From contig NZ_QZEY01000017.1 in the NCBI RefSeq assembly GCF_003594875.1, positions 124,001 to 188,000 of the forward strand: 64,000 bases of DNA, given 5' to 3'. Shown here piece after piece: positions 50,499 to 60,289 of the stretch (positions are counted from its first letter, which is position 1; every line of letters begins with the position of its first letter). Origin of the DNA: Bailinhaonella thermotolerans (GTDB lineage Bacteria > Actinomycetota > Actinomycetes > Streptosporangiales > Streptosporangiaceae). The translations under genes were made by a program, and so were the position numbers. Below the pieces are notes generated by a model. The model ran no database searches. It was not told the DNA's origin and worked only from the letters and a program-made list of their open reading frames with translations.

Positions 50499-51353
50499 TC
50501 AGCAGGTCACGGCCGCGCCGGGGATGATCAGCGGTTCCCAGGCGGGCGCGGGCCTGCGGCCGTGGCCGGGGTCGATCGCGTACAGGCTCTTGCCGCCGAT
50601 CAGGGCGCGCACGCGGCGGCGGCGCTCGTCCGCGCTCACATAGTGGCGGATGTCGCCGGGCAGGCGCCAGCGGCCGGTGTGCCAGTCGTACGGGCAGCTG
50701 TGGCCGAAGACCTGGTGGAAGGGCGGGGCCACGTCCTCCTCCTCCAGCAGGACGGTCCACGGCAGGATGACCTCGTGCCCCGCCTCGGCCCAGATCGGGC
50801 CGGCGTCGGGGGTCAGGGGCCGGCCCATCATCAGGCCGTACCGCCACAGCGCCGGCTCGCCGCGCCGCGCCATGGCGTTCAGGCGGCGCGCGGCGGTGGC
50901 GGCCGAGGCCGTGCCCCGCAGGTGGTTCCACCAGAACATCTGGGTCAGGCCGGCGTGGGTGATCAGCGCGTCCTGCCCGTCCCGGCCGTGCACGGCGGCG
51001 GCGGCGTGCAGGAGCCCGCGGTCCCACCAGCGGCGCAGCAGGGCGGCGTCCTCCCCGTCGAGGGTGTCCTGGCCGGGCCAGGTGAAGGCGGGGGCGCCGT
51101 CGAGGTAGAGCGATTCGTGGTTGCCGAGCAGCTGGATCCATCGCCCCGGCTGGCGGCGCAGGAACGCGTCCACGGCCCGCAGGACCCGCCGCGAGTGCGG
51201 GCCCTTGTGGACCAGGTCGCCGACCTGGACGACGATCAGGTCGTCCGGCAGGGCCAGGTGGCCGCCGGACGTTCGCGCGCCCAGGCGGGCCAGGAGGTCG
51301 TCGAGCTGGTCGGCGTGGCCTCCTACGTCTCCGATGACTGCTACTCGGCTCAT
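50499..51353 (-). CDS. Calcineurin-like metallophosphoesterase
   Basis: 284 residues with all metal motifs in order: GDVGGH near the start, VGDLVHKGPHS, LLGNHES, ITHAGL and VFGHSCPYD. This is the PPP/PrpE or Ap4A-hydrolase-like group. It starts 12 nt after the nuclease gene ends and has no ribosome site, so it is probably coupled. It might dephosphorylate DNA ends or nucleotides. Confidence 0.85.
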   Translation of the reverse strand: MSRVAVIGDVGGHADQLDDLLARLGARTSGGHLALPDDLIVVQVGDLVHKGPHSRRVLRAVDAFLRRQPGRWIQLLGNHESLYLDGAPAFTWPGQDTLDGEDAALLRRWWDRGLLHAAAAVHGRDGQDALITHAGLTQMFWWNHLRGTASAATAARRLNAMARRGEPALWRYGLMMGRPLTPDAGPIWAEAGHEVILPWTVLLEEEDVAPPFHQVFGHSCPYDWHTGRWRLPGDIRHYVSADERRRRVRALIGGKSLYAIDPGHGRRPAPAWEPLIIPGAAVTC

Positions 51354-51365
51354 GGCGGGTGGGGG

Positions 51366-52265
51366 TCAGCCGGGAGGTTCCCGGGGGTCGGTGGGATGCG
51401 GGGGCGCCTGGCCGTCCGGCGCGGCCGGGGCGGGCGGCGGGGCGAAGGCGGGGCAGATGGGCTTGAAGGCGCACCAGCCGCACAACGGGCCGGGCTCGGC
51501 GGGCCAGTCGCGGCGCGCCGCCGACGACTGGATGCGGCGCCAGATGCCGACCAGGTCCGCCCGGGTGCGCGAGAGCATCGCGGGCGTGACGTCCGCGCGC
51601 AGGATCTGACCCGGGCCCCGGCCGCTGAGGTACAGCAGGCGCAGCTGGTGCGGCATGATCCCGGTCATCTCCCGCAGCAGGAGCGCGTAGACCTTCATGG
51701 CGAAGAACGCCTCGTCCTGGTAGCGCGGCCGGGGCATGCGGCCGGTCTTGTAATCGGTCACCCACAGCTTGCCGTGGATGTGGTCCAGGCGGTCGATGAA
51801 GCCGTGCACCGTCAGGGCGCCGATGTCGGCGCTGACGTGCTTCTCGACGGCGTCGGCGTCCCAGCGCGTGGGGTCCTCGATGGTGAAGTAGTTGCGGACG
51901 AACTGTTCGGCGTCCCGCAGCAGCCGCTCCTCCTGCGGCGACCCCGCCTCGACCAGGCCCTGGTAGGCCGGTCTGGCCGAGGCGGCGTCCTTGGCCAGCA
52001 GCTCGGCCCAGGCCGGCCGCACGTAGGAGACGGCGGCCTCTGCGACGCGGGCCGAGCGCGGCTCCTGGTACAGCCGTTCCAGCGCGGCGTGCGCGAGGGT
52101 GCCGCGCGTGGTCTCCACGGTGGCGGGCGAGGGCAGCTTGACGATGGTGGTGAAGTAGAACTTGCGCGGGCAGGTGCTGTAGTCCTTGGCCCGCGAGGGC
52201 GACAGCCTGGCGGGCAGGAGCGCGACGTGGTCCTCGGGGTCGGCGGGCGGCACAGGTGCGGACAT
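51366..52265 (-). CDS. RecB/AddB/Cas4-type PD-(D/E)XK exonuclease
   Basis: 299 residues. LSPSRAKDYSTCPRKFYF supplies the first Cys, and GTLAHAALERLY the family His. GFIDRLDHIHGKLWVTDYKTG provides the metal site (D...DYK), and a Cys trio LCGWCAFKPICPAF completes a 4Fe-4S cluster. This is the standalone nuclease of AddB/Cas4 relatives; no cas genes are present. It probably trims DNA ends in recombination. Leaderless: CACGGT, 7 nt, ATG. The phosphoesterase gene follows. Confidence 0.9.
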   Translation of the reverse strand: MSAPVPPADPEDHVALLPARLSPSRAKDYSTCPRKFYFTTIVKLPSPATVETTRGTLAHAALERLYQEPRSARVAEAAVSYVRPAWAELLAKDAASARPAYQGLVEAGSPQEERLLRDAEQFVRNYFTIEDPTRWDADAVEKHVSADIGALTVHGFIDRLDHIHGKLWVTDYKTGRMPRPRYQDEAFFAMKVYALLLREMTGIMPHQLRLLYLSGRGPGQILRADVTPAMLSRTRADLVGIWRRIQSSAARRDWPAEPGPLCGWCAFKPICPAFAPPPAPAAPDGQAPPHPTDPREPPG

Positions 52266-52278
52266 GCCGGTGACCGTG
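52266..52278 (-). promoter_or_regulatory. Leaderless SACSST-type promoter of the nuclease gene
   Basis: CACGGT (52278-52273), 7 nt CACCGGC, ATG 52265. The same CACGGTCACCGGC appears upstream of the SNF2 gene at 1676. Confidence 0.5.
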
Positions 52279-52462
52279 CGCGCCCGAACGAGTCCGGCAT
52301 CCCTCTGCCCGCTCCGGGGCGGTGCCGGCGCCGGGGGAAGTGGGGGCGTGCGGATCGGGTGCGGCGCGGGGAGGCGGGCCGCCGGTGGCGGCGGCCGCTC
52401 CGCTCCCCGCGGGCCCGCGGGCCCGCCCTGGCGCGGCGGACGGCCGGGCGGCGGGGTGCCGG

Positions 52463-53638
<1,176 letters not shown>

Positions 53639-53946
53639 GTGAGTGCTCCTGTCGATGCGCGCGCGGCCGGTGCGGCCGCGCTGACAGCGCCGGACCGTTC
53701 TCGTCCCGGCCGGGAGGGCAATGGTCCGGCCGTTCGGCTCCCGCGCTGTTCCGGCCACACGCCGGCCCGGCCCTGCGCTCACCTGGCCCTGCGCTCACCT
53801 TGGCGCGGTGCTGTTCCGGACCTGCGCTGTCGTGTCCCCGCGCTGTCGTGTCCCCGCGCTGCTGCGTCCCTGAGCAGGCCGCACCCCCGGGGGCTCTTGT
53901 GTCCTCCGGGGGTGCGGATGGGGGCCGAGGTGGCCTGGCGGGCGCG
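53639..53946. other. Repeat-rich intergenic region
   Basis: 308 bases. It holds two tandem copies of GGCCCTGCGCTCACCT (53768-53799), two perfect and one degenerate copy of GCGCTGTCGTGTCCCC (53824-53870) and two GCTGTTCCGG boxes (about 53750 and 53809). AACGGT in minus orientation at about 53693-53698 could be the release-factor promoter. No gene. Confidence 0.6.
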
Positions 53947-55821
53947 TCAGGCGGCCCGGCCGTGGTGCCGCGCGTACCAGTCCAGCTCTTCCAGGCGCTG
54001 GGGGATGCGCACGTACTCCACGCGGGTCTTGGGCTTGTTGACGCGCAGGATCGCCTCGCCCACCTCCAGCGAGCGCAGTTCGGCGCTGGTGACGATGAGG
54101 TCGTCGCGCACCGAGACGGTGCCGATGTCGATGACCTCGCCATCGACGACCTTGTGGGACAGCTGGGCGGCCTTCTCCTCGCCGAGGAACTCGGCGCACT
54201 TCTCCGCCGACTCCGGGGCGCCCTGGGCCATGATGATCGCGACATTGATGTTCTGGGACAGCCGCGCCCAGTCGTCGCCGTCGCTGTCGATCCAGTCGTT
54301 GGGACCCTGCGTGCACAGGAACATGCACACGCCGGCGGAGCGGGCACGCGACAGCAGGTTCATCACGATCTCGCGGTTCACCCAGTTGGCCTCGTCCACG
54401 ATGATGAACTTCGGCTTGCCCTTGGCGGCGCGGCCGGTGGTGCGCTGTGCGGCGTCGACGGACACGCGCTGCAGCACCGCCGAGGACACGATCCGTGACA
54501 TGTCGGGCTGGCCCAGCGAGTTCAGCCCGATGTAGGTCAGGCCGCCGGCGGTCACGTCGATCTGCGTACGGCCGCCGCCGCCGGTCAGCACGTACTTGCC
54601 CGCGTCGGAGTCGTACAGGTTGGTGAGCTTCATCCCGAACCCGGCGGCCGACTTGGCGGCGTCGGGGATCGGCTGGGCGATCATGCCGTACTCGGCCTTG
54701 CTGGTGCCGGGCGCGTGAGCGTCGATGACCGCCCGCATCTCCTTGGTGGCCTGGCCGATCTTCTCCCCGCGCTCCAGCAGGCGGCCGATGGTCAGCACGT
54801 CGGGGAAGGGGAAGCGGTCGGGGGCCAGTTCGTGCGCCTGGTAGGACATGCGCAGGACCTGGGCGAGCATCTTGCGGTTCAGGTTCTGCCAGTAGGCGTC
54901 GTCGAACTGCACCAGCGACATCAGGGTGTCGAAGGCCTCGTCCGGGCCCATGCCCGCCAGCGTGTTGAACCAGAACCTGCCGCGGTGGTCCGACAGCGCC
55001 ATCTCCTGGTACGGCAGGCCGTGCATGGCGGTGGCGGCGCGGCACTGGTCGCGCAGCCCGCCGGGCGCGGTGTCCTCCTTCAGGTCGATGATCATGCCGT
55101 CCCAGCCCATGTCCAGCAGTGCGCCCATGAGCCACTTGATGGTCTCGGTCTTGCCCGAGCCGGTCGAGCCGAGGATGACGCCGTGCATGCCGATCTCGTG
55201 CTCGCCGAGCATGACGGGGCGGGCCCGGGCGCCGATGCCGAGCGGGAACTTCCGCTTGCCCGGCGGGTCGCTCTTGGCCGTCGGGGGCTGGGCCCGGGGC
55301 CCGCGGACGGCGGGGATGTACCCCAGGGGCGGGTCGGTCTGCAGCTTGCGCAGGAGCCGGGCCCGGCGCCGCTCGCTGGGCACGAGCGGGTCGCGCTGCA
55401 GGCGCCGCCCGGCGAGGAGCCGCCGGGCCAGCGGCGCGTCGAGGGTCATGATCTGGGAGTCGCGGGCCAGCCCCGCCAATCCGGCGAAGATCAGGGCCAG
55501 CGCCAGGATCGGGACGAGGGGGATGTGGCCGCGCCGCCCGTCGCCGAGCCCGGCGAGGCTCGCCAGCCACTGCCCGTAGGCCGCCAGGTTGGGCGCCGGC
55601 GCGAAGCACAGCCCGACCGCTCCGGCGGCCGCGATGATCACCCAGTGCGTCTTGCTGCACCAGTTGCGCAGGGCCAGGAAGAGGGCGGCCGCGATGAGCG
55701 CCGGGATGATGATCAGGGCGGCGGCCAGGACCGTGCAACAGCCCACGAGGGCGGCCAGCGTGGCATCGCCTCCCCCGCCCTCCTCGCGCCGAGCCCTGGA
55801 CGGTTCAAGGTCGATAGCCAC
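53947..55821 (-). CDS. Conjugation coupling ATPase (VirD4/TraG/TraD type)
   Basis: 624 residues. Hydrophobic helices at the N-terminus (VGCCTVLAAALIIIPALIAAA, WVIIAAAGAVGLCFA, VPILALALIFAGLAGL) anchor a cytoplasmic motor with Walker A GSTGSGKT near 218, Walker B KFIIVDEANWV near 472 and MFLCTQGPNDWIDSD (sensor). Such ATPases bring the DNA-relaxase complex to the transfer channel. AAGGACACAAG precedes the GTG at 55821. Longer frames upstream cross a terminator and were rejected. Its own GACGGT promoter lies 33 nt upstream. Confidence 0.88.
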   Translation of the reverse strand: MAIDLEPSRARREEGGGGDATLAALVGCCTVLAAALIIIPALIAAALFLALRNWCSKTHWVIIAAAGAVGLCFAPAPNLAAYGQWLASLAGLGDGRRGHIPLVPILALALIFAGLAGLARDSQIMTLDAPLARRLLAGRRLQRDPLVPSERRRARLLRKLQTDPPLGYIPAVRGPRAQPPTAKSDPPGKRKFPLGIGARARPVMLGEHEIGMHGVILGSTGSGKTETIKWLMGALLDMGWDGMIIDLKEDTAPGGLRDQCRAATAMHGLPYQEMALSDHRGRFWFNTLAGMGPDEAFDTLMSLVQFDDAYWQNLNRKMLAQVLRMSYQAHELAPDRFPFPDVLTIGRLLERGEKIGQATKEMRAVIDAHAPGTSKAEYGMIAQPIPDAAKSAAGFGMKLTNLYDSDAGKYVLTGGGGRTQIDVTAGGLTYIGLNSLGQPDMSRIVSSAVLQRVSVDAAQRTTGRAAKGKPKFIIVDEANWVNREIVMNLLSRARSAGVCMFLCTQGPNDWIDSDGDDWARLSQNINVAIIMAQGAPESAEKCAEFLGEEKAAQLSHKVVDGEVIDIGTVSVRDDLIVTSAELRSLEVGEAILRVNKPKTRVEYVRIPQRLEELDWYARHHGRAA

Positions 55822-55854
55822 CTTGTGTCCTTCCACATGCTGATTGGGATTGGC

Positions 55855-55867
55855 GAGGGGAACCGTC
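55855..55867 (-). promoter_or_regulatory. SACSST-type promoter of the coupling ATPase
   Basis: GACGGT (55867-55862), 7 nt, predicted start about 55854 and a 33-nt leader. Confidence 0.45.
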
Positions 55868-55929
55868 CGCCCGGCGAGGGCGCCCGCAAGGCGCGGGGCA
55901 CGGGCCGCGCCCCGCCCGGAGCCGGAAAG

Positions 55930-55962
55930 CCGATATCCCAGGCGGGCCGCCTGGGATATCGG
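55930..55962 (-). terminator. Terminator between the pilin-like gene and the coupling ATPase
   Basis: Perfect 14-bp stem CCGATATCCCAGGC with GCCTGGGATATCGG around GGGCC. It ends the transcript from 57681 before the ATPase promoter. Confidence 0.85.
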
Positions 55963-56076
55963 GGTGGTGCGTTCTCGACCCATCGGTGAGCGTCCGGATC
56001 GCTCACGGCGCCGGCGGGCGCGGCCCCGCGGGGGCCGCCCGCCCCTGCGTGCCCGGTGAGCTGCCCGGACCCGGGG

Positions 56077-56439
56077 TCAGCCTCCGGCCTTCCCTCCGGT
56101 CAGGTCACCCAGGCTGTCGATCATGGCGCCGAGGATCTTGCCGAACTGCTGGATCAGCTCGATGGTGAGCTGCAGGTTGAACAGGATCGCGGCGACGAAC
56201 AGGCAGCCCACGACGACCTTGGCCGACTCGGCGGGGCGCCCGCGCATCACTCCCTGGACGGCCTTGAACACGGCCACGATGACCAGGATGAGGGCGACGG
56301 CGCCGCACACGGCCTTGATCATGGTTCCGGCGCTGCTGTTCAGGAAGGTGGTGGCGCCTCCCGAGCCGTCACTCGGCGGCGGCGCGGCGAGGATCATCTC
56401 CGCCGCCGCCGCGCGGAACACGTCTGAGCTGAGGTTCAT
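56077..56439 (-). CDS. VirB2/TrbC-like small membrane protein
   Basis: 120 residues with two hydrophobic helices, MIKAVCGAVALILVIVAVFKAV and AKVVVGCLFVAAILFNLQLTI, joined by a short basic loop (MRGRPAES). This is the build of pilin-like or channel subunits of type IV secretion. AAGGAAAA precedes the ATG. It begins 24 nt after the TcpC-like gene ends, so the two form an operon. Confidence 0.7.
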   Translation of the reverse strand: MNLSSDVFRAAAAEMILAAPPPSDGSGGATTFLNSSAGTMIKAVCGAVALILVIVAVFKAVQGVMRGRPAESAKVVVGCLFVAAILFNLQLTIELIQQFGKILGAMIDSLGDLTGGKAGG

Positions 56440-56463
56440 GGGTTTTCCTTCAGGGGCGATGGG

Positions 56464-57681
56464 TCACGAGGTGATGGCGTTTGAATAGTCCGCGAGCCCT
56501 CCCGCGTCGCCAGCCGCGCCCCACGCCGTGATGTGGGGGCGGGCCGCGGTCGGGCTGGCCACCAGCACGTCGTAGTCGTTGTACGTCTGGAACTGCGGTT
56601 CGGCCGGAGCGGGCTGCCCGTCGGCGGGCTCCGGGGCCTCCGGCTGGGGGCTCTGCTGGGGGCTCTGCTGGGGAGCCGCCTGGCGGGCCAGCAGGACGCG
56701 TACGCGCACGATCAGGCGGCCCTCGGAGGCTCGCGACGCGAACAGCGTCTGGACGCTGCCCGGCCCGTCCGGCACCGTGTAGCCGCCCAGGCCCGCGTAG
56801 CGGCGCGCCGGGTTCTGGTCGCCGGTCAGGGTGCGCAGTTCCTCGCCGTTGTCGGCGGCGAACGCCTTGGCCCACTTGACGATCTGCTCGGTCACCTGCG
56901 GCGGCACGTCCGCGCGCAGGCCCCGCAGGGCGCTGTAGTCGCTGCTCCCGGCCTGGGGCGCGTCCTTGTCACGCCAGACGTCGAGGCTGGGCATGCCCGA
57001 CAGCCGCGGGCCCTGGTCGGTCAGGGCGATGGGCACCTTCACCATCAGCGGCTTGGGGCCGCCCTGCGGCGGGTGCTGCGGCTGCGGCTGCTCGCCGGGG
57101 GCACCGCCCGAGGGAGCGGGGCTCGCCTGAGGCGTGGCGGCGGCCTGCGGGGCGCCGCTGGGGCGGGGCGAGGCGGACGGCTTGCCGCCGCGCCGCGGGG
57201 ACTTGGGCGGGCGGCCGCCCGGTGTCGCCGACGGAGCCGGGGACGGGGTGGCCGAGGGCGCCGGAGCCGGCGCGGCTTCGGGCTGGCGGGGCGTCACCAT
57301 GAAGTGGTGGACCTCGAACTTCAGCCAGCCGAGCTCCTCGGAGCCGAAGCTCTGGACGTCGAAGCCCGTCCAGGCCATCGCCTCGTAGTCCAGCGGCTTG
57401 ATCCGCACGACGTTCTCGTTGAGCTTGGCCGACTCGGGCCTGAAGTCCTTGGTGTGCGGGATCTCCTGCAGTCTGCCGGCCAGGAAGTGCTGGGCCGCGA
57501 TCTGGGCCATGTCACGCCCTTGCGGCGCGACGCGGGACAGGTCCGGCGGCGGAGCCGCCCGGGTGGTCAGCGCCACCAGGAGCGCCACGGCGCCCAGCGG
57601 GCCCATGCACCACAGCGTGATCATGATCCGGCGGGCGCGCTTGGCCGCGGTCGGCGCGTCCGAGCGCCGGGCGGGGATCAT
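56464..57681 (-). CDS. TcpC/VirB8-like conjugation protein
   Basis: 405 residues: a cytoplasmic basic start (AAKRARRIM), one membrane helix (ITLWCMGPLGAVALLVALTT), and a large external part with two alpha/beta segments split by an about 80-residue Pro/Ala/Ser linker. Segment 1 has YEAMAWTGFDVQSFGSEE; segment 2 has PPQVTEQIVKWAKAFAADNG and YAGLGGYTVPDG, as in conjugative TcpC proteins. The ATG at 57681 has a weak AGG; an upstream in-frame extension lacks a good start. Confidence 0.75.
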   Translation of the reverse strand: MIPARRSDAPTAAKRARRIMITLWCMGPLGAVALLVALTTRAAPPPDLSRVAPQGRDMAQIAAQHFLAGRLQEIPHTKDFRPESAKLNENVVRIKPLDYEAMAWTGFDVQSFGSEELGWLKFEVHHFMVTPRQPEAAPAPAPSATPSPAPSATPGGRPPKSPRRGGKPSASPRPSGAPQAAATPQASPAPSGGAPGEQPQPQHPPQGGPKPLMVKVPIALTDQGPRLSGMPSLDVWRDKDAPQAGSSDYSALRGLRADVPPQVTEQIVKWAKAFAADNGEELRTLTGDQNPARRYAGLGGYTVPDGPGSVQTLFASRASEGRLIVRVRVLLARQAAPQQSPQQSPQPEAPEPADGQPAPAEPQFQTYNDYDVLVASPTAARPHITAWGAAGDAGGLADYSNAITS

Positions 57682-58005
57682 GGTGAACCTGTGTTGGCTG
57701 CTTTCGTATGGCAATGGTCGACCTTTCCTACGCGGGGGCCCCGCGTTCGCCAGGGCCGCCGCCCCCAGCGTCGGAACATCGCCCACACCCCCGAGCCCGG
57801 CCGCACGAGACGGGCACGGAGCTCGGCTACAACAAGATGAACGAGCAGGCCAAGAAGTTCGGTGTGAGCGCCGGGTCGAGCGGCGGCTCTACGATTTCCA
57901 CCGTGAAGCCGCCCGGTACGCCACCGCCGCTCCCATCGCGGACCTGCGGGCCGAGCTGACCGAGCGCTTCCGCGCCAAGCCTCCCGCCTCCTTGAAGGAG
58001 ACCGC
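57682..58005. other. Intergenic region; possible short coupled ORF before the SLOG-like gene
   Basis: 324 bases. A plus-strand frame ending at 58009 (RRLYDFHREAARYATAAPIADLRAELTERFRAKP) overlaps the next start as GTGA and reads like a real C-terminus, but it has no start codon in frame nearby. A second frame from ATG 57835 (MNEQAKKFGVSAGSSGG) is the alternative N-terminus. A frameshifted small gene is likely. Confidence 0.4.
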
Positions 58006-58488
58006 GTGACCCGGATCGGCATCACCGGCCACTCGAACCTCACCGACGAGACGAACCACCTGGTGTACGGCGCGCTGCGCGAGGCGGTGGCGCCGTACGC
58101 GGAGGGCGGGCTCGTCGGAATCTCCTGTCTGGCCCGCGGCGCCGACCAGGTCTTCGCCCGCGTCGTCCTCGACTTGGGCGGGCGGCTCGAAGTCATCCTG
58201 CCCGCGCCGGATTACCGCGAGGAGAAGGTCAAGCCGGGCAACCGGAAGGCGTTCGACGAACTGCTGATCCGCGCCGCATCGGTGCGGTACATGCCGTTCC
58301 TGACCTCCGGCCGCGAGGCGTACATGGCGGCGAGCGAGGCCCTGCTGGGAAGCGTGGACAGGCTTCTCGCCGTCTGGGACGGCGGCCCGTCGGGCGGCTT
58401 CGGCGGCACGGCCGACGTCGTGGAGCAAGCCCGCCGGCTCGGCCTCCCCGTCGAGGTCATCTGGCCCCAGGGCGCCGAACGCCGCTGA
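58006..58488 (+). CDS. SLOG/DprA-like Rossmann-fold protein
   Basis: 160 residues. RIGITGHSNLTDET, VGISCLARGADQVFA, LEVILPAPDYREEKV and LLAVWDGGPSGGFGGTADVV follow the SLOG (YpsA/DUF1273/LOG-like) pattern with a glycine-rich nucleotide pocket. SLOG proteins sense nucleotide derivatives and appear in stress and defence loci. The GTG overlaps a preceding frame as GTGA. No obvious effector is adjacent. Confidence 0.8.
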   Translation: MTRIGITGHSNLTDETNHLVYGALREAVAPYAEGGLVGISCLARGADQVFARVVLDLGGRLEVILPAPDYREEKVKPGNRKAFDELLIRAASVRYMPFLTSGREAYMAASEALLGSVDRLLAVWDGGPSGGFGGTADVVEQARRLGLPVEVIWPQGAERR

Positions 58489-58620
58489 CCGATGCCACGT
58501 TCCGTTGCCGGACATCGGCGTCTGAGGCGCGGGACACGCGGTCGAATCGGCAGTGGCGCGACAGCGACCGCCAGGCGACCGAGCGTCCCGCGGCGGCCGG
58601 TGTCGGCCAGATGCGCGAAC

Positions 58621-58656
58621 CCAGCGCGTTCCCTGAGCTGATCGGGAACGCGCTGG
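58621..58656. terminator. Bidirectional terminator
   Basis: Perfect 13-bp stem CCAGCGCGTTCCC with GGGAACGCGCTGG and a 10-nt loop, between convergent genes. Confidence 0.85.
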
Positions 58657-58707
58657 TCAGCGGTATCGCTTTCGCCGGAACTCGAACCCGGGCCTGCGGG
58701 TGGGAAG

Positions 58708-59376
58708 TCAGCGGCGGCGGCGGTGGCGGGCTTTGCCGTGGTCGGTGGGGGACGCGGCGGAGGGGCGTGCCGGTGGGGTGGGCTTGCGGGAGCGCTGCTT
58801 CGGCGGCTTGCGTCCCTGGGTGGACAGCTCGGTCGAGGGGCGCAGCCGGTCGCGGCCCTTCTTCAGGGGGGAGCCGGCGAGCTTGTCCGCGCCGGGGATG
58901 GGCACCGGAAGCGGCACTCCCCGCTCGTCCCACTGCGCCGCTTGCACCGGCACGGCTCCGGGCAGCATCCGCACCGTCCCGGCCGCCGTGCGGTGCAGCG
59001 GCGCGATGCCGATGTAGAGCCGCACGGGCTTGCCGTCCACGCTCACCTTGCGCGCGGTCGTGGCCCTGACGGTCAGACCGAGCCAGGTCAGCATGGATTC
59101 GCCGCTCAGCGGCGAGTAGTTGACCACCAGCCATCCCGCGGCGGCGCCCAGGACGGAGCCGTACATCAGCTGCTGGAATCCCGCTCCGGCCACGGCCGTG
59201 GCCACCAGCAGCCCCAGGCACGCGCCGACGCCGCCGAACAGGATCGTGGTCAGCTTCACGGTCCTGGGCAGGGTGAGCCGCTGGTTGATGCTGCCGATCA
59301 CCGCGGGCGGCGGCCGCAGGATGTTCGTGGCCGCGATCATGGTGGGGCCTTGGGCCCGTTCGGTGTCCTCGCTCAT
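58708..59376 (-). CDS. PrgI/VirB3-like conjugation membrane protein
   Basis: 222 residues. After LPRTVKLTTILF there are two hydrophobic helices (GGVGACLGLLVATAVAGAG and LMYGSVLGAAAGWLVVNY), then RATTARKVSVDGKPVRLYIGIAPL, a pattern of the PrgI-type proteins that precede the transfer ATPase in Gram-positive elements. The last about 50 residues are very basic (KQRSRKPTPPARPS, KARHRRRR). Leaderless: GATCCT, 7 nt, ATG. No VirB4 gene follows here. Confidence 0.65.
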   Translation of the reverse strand: MSEDTERAQGPTMIAATNILRPPPAVIGSINQRLTLPRTVKLTTILFGGVGACLGLLVATAVAGAGFQQLMYGSVLGAAAGWLVVNYSPLSGESMLTWLGLTVRATTARKVSVDGKPVRLYIGIAPLHRTAAGTVRMLPGAVPVQAAQWDERGVPLPVPIPGADKLAGSPLKKGRDRLRPSTELSTQGRKPPKQRSRKPTPPARPSAASPTDHGKARHRRRR

Positions 59377-59389
59377 AGGCTTCAGGATC
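59377..59389 (-). promoter_or_regulatory. Leaderless promoter of the PrgI-like gene
   Basis: GATCCT (59389-59384), 7 nt, ATG 59376. Confidence 0.35.
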
Positions 59390-59446
59390 GGAACGGCCGC
59401 CGCCGCGCCGGGCGGAGGCGAGCGTTGCCGCACCGGCCCTGCGGCG

Positions 59447-59460
59447 AACGGTCCCTGCTC
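59447..59460 (+). promoter_or_regulatory. Leaderless promoter of the gene at 59461
   Basis: AACGGT at 59447-59452, 8 nt, ATG 59461; a looser member of the backbone -10 class. Confidence 0.3.
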
Positions 59461-60108
59461 ATGGGAAATCTCACCGATGCGGCGCGCAAGGGCTTCAACA
59501 AGCGCAAGAAGCCCTGGCACGACTTCGCCATGCCCAACTCCTGGCCGCTGTGGACGGTGGCGGCGGTGGTGTTGTTCGGCGGCTGGATGGTGTACCAGGT
59601 CGCCTTCGCCGGGCACCCTCAGGCCCCGGCGCAGGAGATCGCCGTTCCGCCCCCTCCGCCCGTGACCGCGCCCGCCACGGCCCCGCCTGCCACGGTCCCC
59701 CCGTCGGCGGCGCCGACCCCGGACGGGTCCGGGCAGGGCGCGGCCGGCGAGCGGGACTTCACGGCCTCGTCCCCCGTGCAGGTCCCGGTGACCGGCACCG
59801 ACCGGCGCGCCCCGGTCCCCCAGGGGGCGCTCAACGTGGCCAAGGCCGCCGCCCTGGCCACCGCGAACGGCCGCTGGGAGGGGATCCCGACCGCGGGCAC
59901 GCCCGCGCCGCCGGCGGATCCGGCGCCGCAGGCCGCGCTCGCCGGTGACGTGTCCGTCATGGACCCCGCGATCACCGGTGACGGCACCTACGTCTTCACC
60001 CTGACCCTCGACCCCGACGCGGCCGGCGGACGCATGCCGTACCAGACCAAGGTGACGGTCCAGCGGGGCCGGCAGGGACAGCAGGGCTACCTCGCCCTGG
60101 TGTCCTGA
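59461..60108 (+). CDS. Single-span membrane protein of the transfer region
   Basis: 215 residues: a basic start (ARKGFNKRKKPWHDFAMP), one membrane helix (LWTVAAVVLFGGWMVYQVAF), an about 90-residue Pro/Ala/Thr spacer and an external beta-rich domain (GDVSVMDPAITGDGTYVFTLTL, YQTKVTVQRGRQGQQGYLAL). This is the form of a transfer-channel accessory or surface protein. It is leaderless and divergent from the PrgI-like gene. Confidence 0.65.
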   Translation: MGNLTDAARKGFNKRKKPWHDFAMPNSWPLWTVAAVVLFGGWMVYQVAFAGHPQAPAQEIAVPPPPPVTAPATAPPATVPPSAAPTPDGSGQGAAGERDFTASSPVQVPVTGTDRRAPVPQGALNVAKAAALATANGRWEGIPTAGTPAPPADPAPQAALAGDVSVMDPAITGDGTYVFTLTLDPDAAGGRMPYQTKVTVQRGRQGQQGYLALVS

Positions 60109-60150
60109 GCCCGGCCGCCGCGCCCGCGGCCCCGGCCGCGCCCACCTCAG

Positions 60151-60198
60151 CCCGGCCTGCCCCCGCGGACGATGACGCGCCCGCGGGGGCAGGCCGGG
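60151..60198 (+). terminator. Terminator with an 18-bp perfect stem
   Basis: CCCGGCCTGCCCCCGCGG pairs with CCGCGGGGGCAGGCCGGG around a 12-nt loop, 43 nt after the stop at 60108. It is the longest perfect hairpin in the window. Confidence 0.85.
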
Positions 60199-60238
60199 TC
60201 TCATGTCCCGGCCCCTGTCCTCCCGGGCCCCGGTTCCC

Positions 60239-60289
60239 CGCCCGTCCCCGCGACCCGCCCGTCCCCGCGACCCGCCCGGCCCCGTGACC
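60239..60289 (+). repeat. Three tandem 17-bp repeats
   Basis: CGCCCGTCCCCGCGACC at 60239 and 60256, and the variant CGCCCGGCCCCGTGACC at 60273. They lie 200 bp before the peptidoglycan-hydrolase gene. Confidence 0.75.

Noticed and set aside
51366-52265. Possible Cas4 with a CRISPR locus
   Set aside because: The nuclease has the Cas4/AddB signature, but no repeat-spacer array or other cas gene is in the window.
55822-55983. N-terminal extension of the coupling ATPase
   Set aside because: It would cross a 14-bp terminator stem and the predicted promoter; the GTG at 55821 has a good ribosome site.
58662-58693. Minus-strand GGCCCGGGTTCGAGTTCCGG followed by a hairpin, resembling a tRNA T arm and a second att site
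   Set aside because: The following bases (CGAAAGCGATACC) do not form a bacterial acceptor end, and no anticodon stem lies upstream. A chance T-loop match between two genes is more likely.
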